The notes under the pieces are model-generated. The model ran no database searches. It worked only from the letters and a program-made list of their open reading frames with translations, and was not told the origin of the DNA. Of a stretch of 64,000 bases of DNA, positions 62,732-64,000 are shown piece by piece (positions within the stretch are counted from its first letter, which is position 1; every line of letters begins with the position of its first letter). Both the position numbers and the translations under genes were made by a program. Source of the stretch: Gardnerella vaginalis (lineage in GTDB: Bacteria; Actinomycetota; Actinomycetes; Actinomycetales; Bifidobacteriaceae); the NCBI RefSeq assembly GCF_001546455.1, contig NZ_KQ956814.1, positions 23,244 through 87,243 on the forward strand. Direction: 5' to 3'.

Positions 62732-63886
62732 TTAATCTACGTCTACTCCAACGGCGTCTGCAACGCTATTAAAGCCGTCTTCTTTAAGTAGTTTTGCAAG
62801 ACCGCGCTTTAAGGTTGTAATCTGCTGAGGGCCTCTGTACATAAGAGAAGAAACGAACATGACTAAATCAGCTCCGTTTCTAATCTTTTGATAAGCCTGA
62901 TTTGCGGTAAATACTCCGCCGATTCCAGCAATAGCAAAGCGATTGCCAAACTCGCTTCTAGTTCGCCTAATAAGCTCATTGCTTGCGCTGTAAGTTGGAG
63001 ATCCAGAGATTCCACCTTGCCAATCTGCAGGAATGTTTAGTCCATCGCGATTCTTGCGCAAGTTTGCAATGCTAACTCCATCAACCTTATGTGCGCTCAA
63101 AACGTCTAGCAAAGACTTAAACTGAGGCCATCCGCCCTTTAGGTTTAAAGGCATTTTTACAAGAGTTGGCTGAGGGCGCTTAACTTTATCTAAAACGTTA
63201 AACAGCTTGTCTAGAGCTTCTGGCTGGTTAAAAGGTTCGCCAACCATAGTGTTTGGGCAAGAAATGTTTACTTCAATCATCGAGCTTTTGCCGCTTGCAC
63301 GCTCCATAGATATGCGATAATCTTCAATACCTTCGTCTAAATCTCCAACAAGATTATCGTTTGTGCGCGCAATGCTAACAGAAATCTGCATGCTTTTAGC
63401 GTTAGTCCAGGCTTTTTCTACTCTAGGAATAACAAGTGCGCTGCCGTCATTTGCAAGGCCAGCATGAACCAGTAAGGAATCATATTCTGGAAGTCTATGA
63501 TACCAAGGCTTGGCATTGCCTGCGCAAGGGCGAGCGGTTGTGGAGCCAACTGTCTCAAACCCAAAACCAGCATTGTCTAGAACCGTGCACAAATCGCAGT
63601 TTTTATCGAGTCCTGCGCTTAAGCCAAATGGATTTGCAAAATCCACTCCCATAACTTGAGTCTCTAAAACTGGGTCGGTGTAGTCGAGCATTTGGCGCAA
63701 TAGCCACATTAATCCAGGAATGCGCTCGCTTGTTTTGCAAAATGCAATCATGCGGTCGTGTGCCTCGTCTGGAGGAATGCTAAACACTAAGTGCGGCTTA
63801 ATAATATGCTTGTAGCTAAAAGTGAATAGATCCGTTGCGGCAAGGTTCACAGCATTGTGTAATGAATTTTCAGATACATAACTCAT
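62732..63886 (-). CDS. pyrD: Dihydroorotate dehydrogenase (class 2-like, Cys base)
   Basis: 384 residues. Oxidises dihydroorotate to orotate in pyrimidine synthesis, FMN-dependent. The N-terminal helical extension (about 20-60; HLVFSIPPDEAHDRMI) and PFGLSAGLDKN with GSTTARPCAGN match class 2 enzymes. The catalytic base, Ser in class 2 PyrD (NISSPNT), is Cys210 in VNISCPNT, as in class 1 enzymes, and the following PGLR is replaced. The electron acceptor is therefore uncertain. Converges with the penicillin-binding protein gene. Confidence 0.9.
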   Translation of the reverse strand: MSYVSENSLHNAVNLAATDLFTFSYKHIIKPHLVFSIPPDEAHDRMIAFCKTSERIPGLMWLLRQMLDYTDPVLETQVMGVDFANPFGLSAGLDKNCDLCTVLDNAGFGFETVGSTTARPCAGNAKPWYHRLPEYDSLLVHAGLANDGSALVIPRVEKAWTNAKSMQISVSIARTNDNLVGDLDEGIEDYRISMERASGKSSMIEVNISCPNTMVGEPFNQPEALDKLFNVLDKVKRPQPTLVKMPLNLKGGWPQFKSLLDVLSAHKVDGVSIANLRKNRDGLNIPADWQGGISGSPTYSASNELIRRTRSEFGNRFAIAGIGGVFTANQAYQKIRNGADLVMFVSSLMYRGPQQITTLKRGLAKLLKEDGFNSVADAVGVDVD

Positions 63887-63922
63887 GATTCAATACTATC
63901 TAACTTTGCGCATTTTGCAATT

Positions 63923-63938
63923 TTTCCCGAGAATGTAC
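63923..63938 (+). repeat. Copy of dispersed TTTCCCGAGAATGTAC motif
   Basis: TTTCCCGAGAATGTAC at 63923-63938, upstream of pyrD, matches the arms of the inverted repeat at 48861-48911 and the motif near 30067. The region 63887-64000 has no gene; the matching right half is absent before the window ends. Confidence 0.6.
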
Positions 63939-64000
63939 CAAAAAACACCTAAATCACGTACAAAAGTGCGCGACGACCTGCCTTTTCGCTTGAGAAGCGT

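Overview
This 64 kb window is chromosomal DNA of a low-GC actinobacterium. The most likely source is the Bifidobacteriaceae, close to Gardnerella (inference). Supporting features are the actinobacterial 29-residue ribosomal protein bS22, zinc-type S14 and L36, a GlxR/Crp-like regulator, a fused AdhE for mixed fermentation, a GH77 glucanotransferase, and A/T-rich codon use in otherwise actinobacterial-type ribosomal proteins. There are no insertion sequences, phage genes or CRISPR arrays. Almost all of it is core genome. Layout: 1-5.7 kb holds a large repeat-rich, wall-anchored surface protein with a degenerate sorting signal, a small CsoR/FrmR-fold repressor lacking the metal ligands, a YigZ/IMPACT protein and a helical-repeat protein. 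5.7-12.2 kb holds malQ, rplM-rpsI behind a structured leader, and adhE with a perfect TGTGA-N6-TCACA site upstream. 12.5-22.1 kb is the S10-spc ribosomal cluster in canonical order, rpsJ to rplO, closed by a strong terminator. 22.3-27.4 kb carries secY-adk, then infA-rpmJ-rpsM-rpsK-rpoA-rplQ. 27.5-31.1 kb has a DUF2974 alpha/beta hydrolase, truA, tRNA-Ser(CGA) and a lipoprotein. 31.4-38.7 kb is the nusA-infB-rbfA-truB-ribF information-processing block. 38.7-41.4 kb, minus strand, is a three-gene polar amino acid ABC importer whose last gene overlaps the end of ribF. 41.8-47.8 kb is a purine-thioether (SAM by-product) salvage neighbourhood: a plus-strand nucleosidase faces minus-strand radA, an AhcY-like gene, an MtaD-like deaminase and a DUF985 cupin. 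47.9-53.8 kb has a membrane protein, bS22, rpiA, an extended RNase HI, pgm and a diacylglycerol-kinase-fold lipid kinase. 54-64 kb is cell-envelope biology and regulation: an L,D-transpeptidase overlapping an App1/DUF2183 phosphatase, oligopeptidase B, the Crp-family regulator, a class A penicillin-binding protein and a pyrD with a class 2-like N-terminus but a class 1-type cysteine. Several genes fit together. The window contains both a GlxR/Crp-type protein and a perfect Crp half-site pair in front of adhE, suggesting carbon-state control of fermentation. The most unusual system is the salvage cluster. Its AhcY-like enzyme has replaced the residues matching human H55, D131, H301 and H353 while keeping the NAD fold. 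It sits beside an amidohydrolase of the SAH/MTA deaminase type and a nucleosidase with Asn where MTA/SAH nucleosidases carry the catalytic Asp, which suggests a deaminated (inosyl) or otherwise altered substrate route. Two genome-style oddities recur. Asn/Asp/Ser-rich inserts, several built from 12-18 bp tandem repeats, interrupt housekeeping enzymes. An extragenic motif near TTTCCCGAGAATGTAC recurs at three or more sites, once as a 22-bp inverted repeat.
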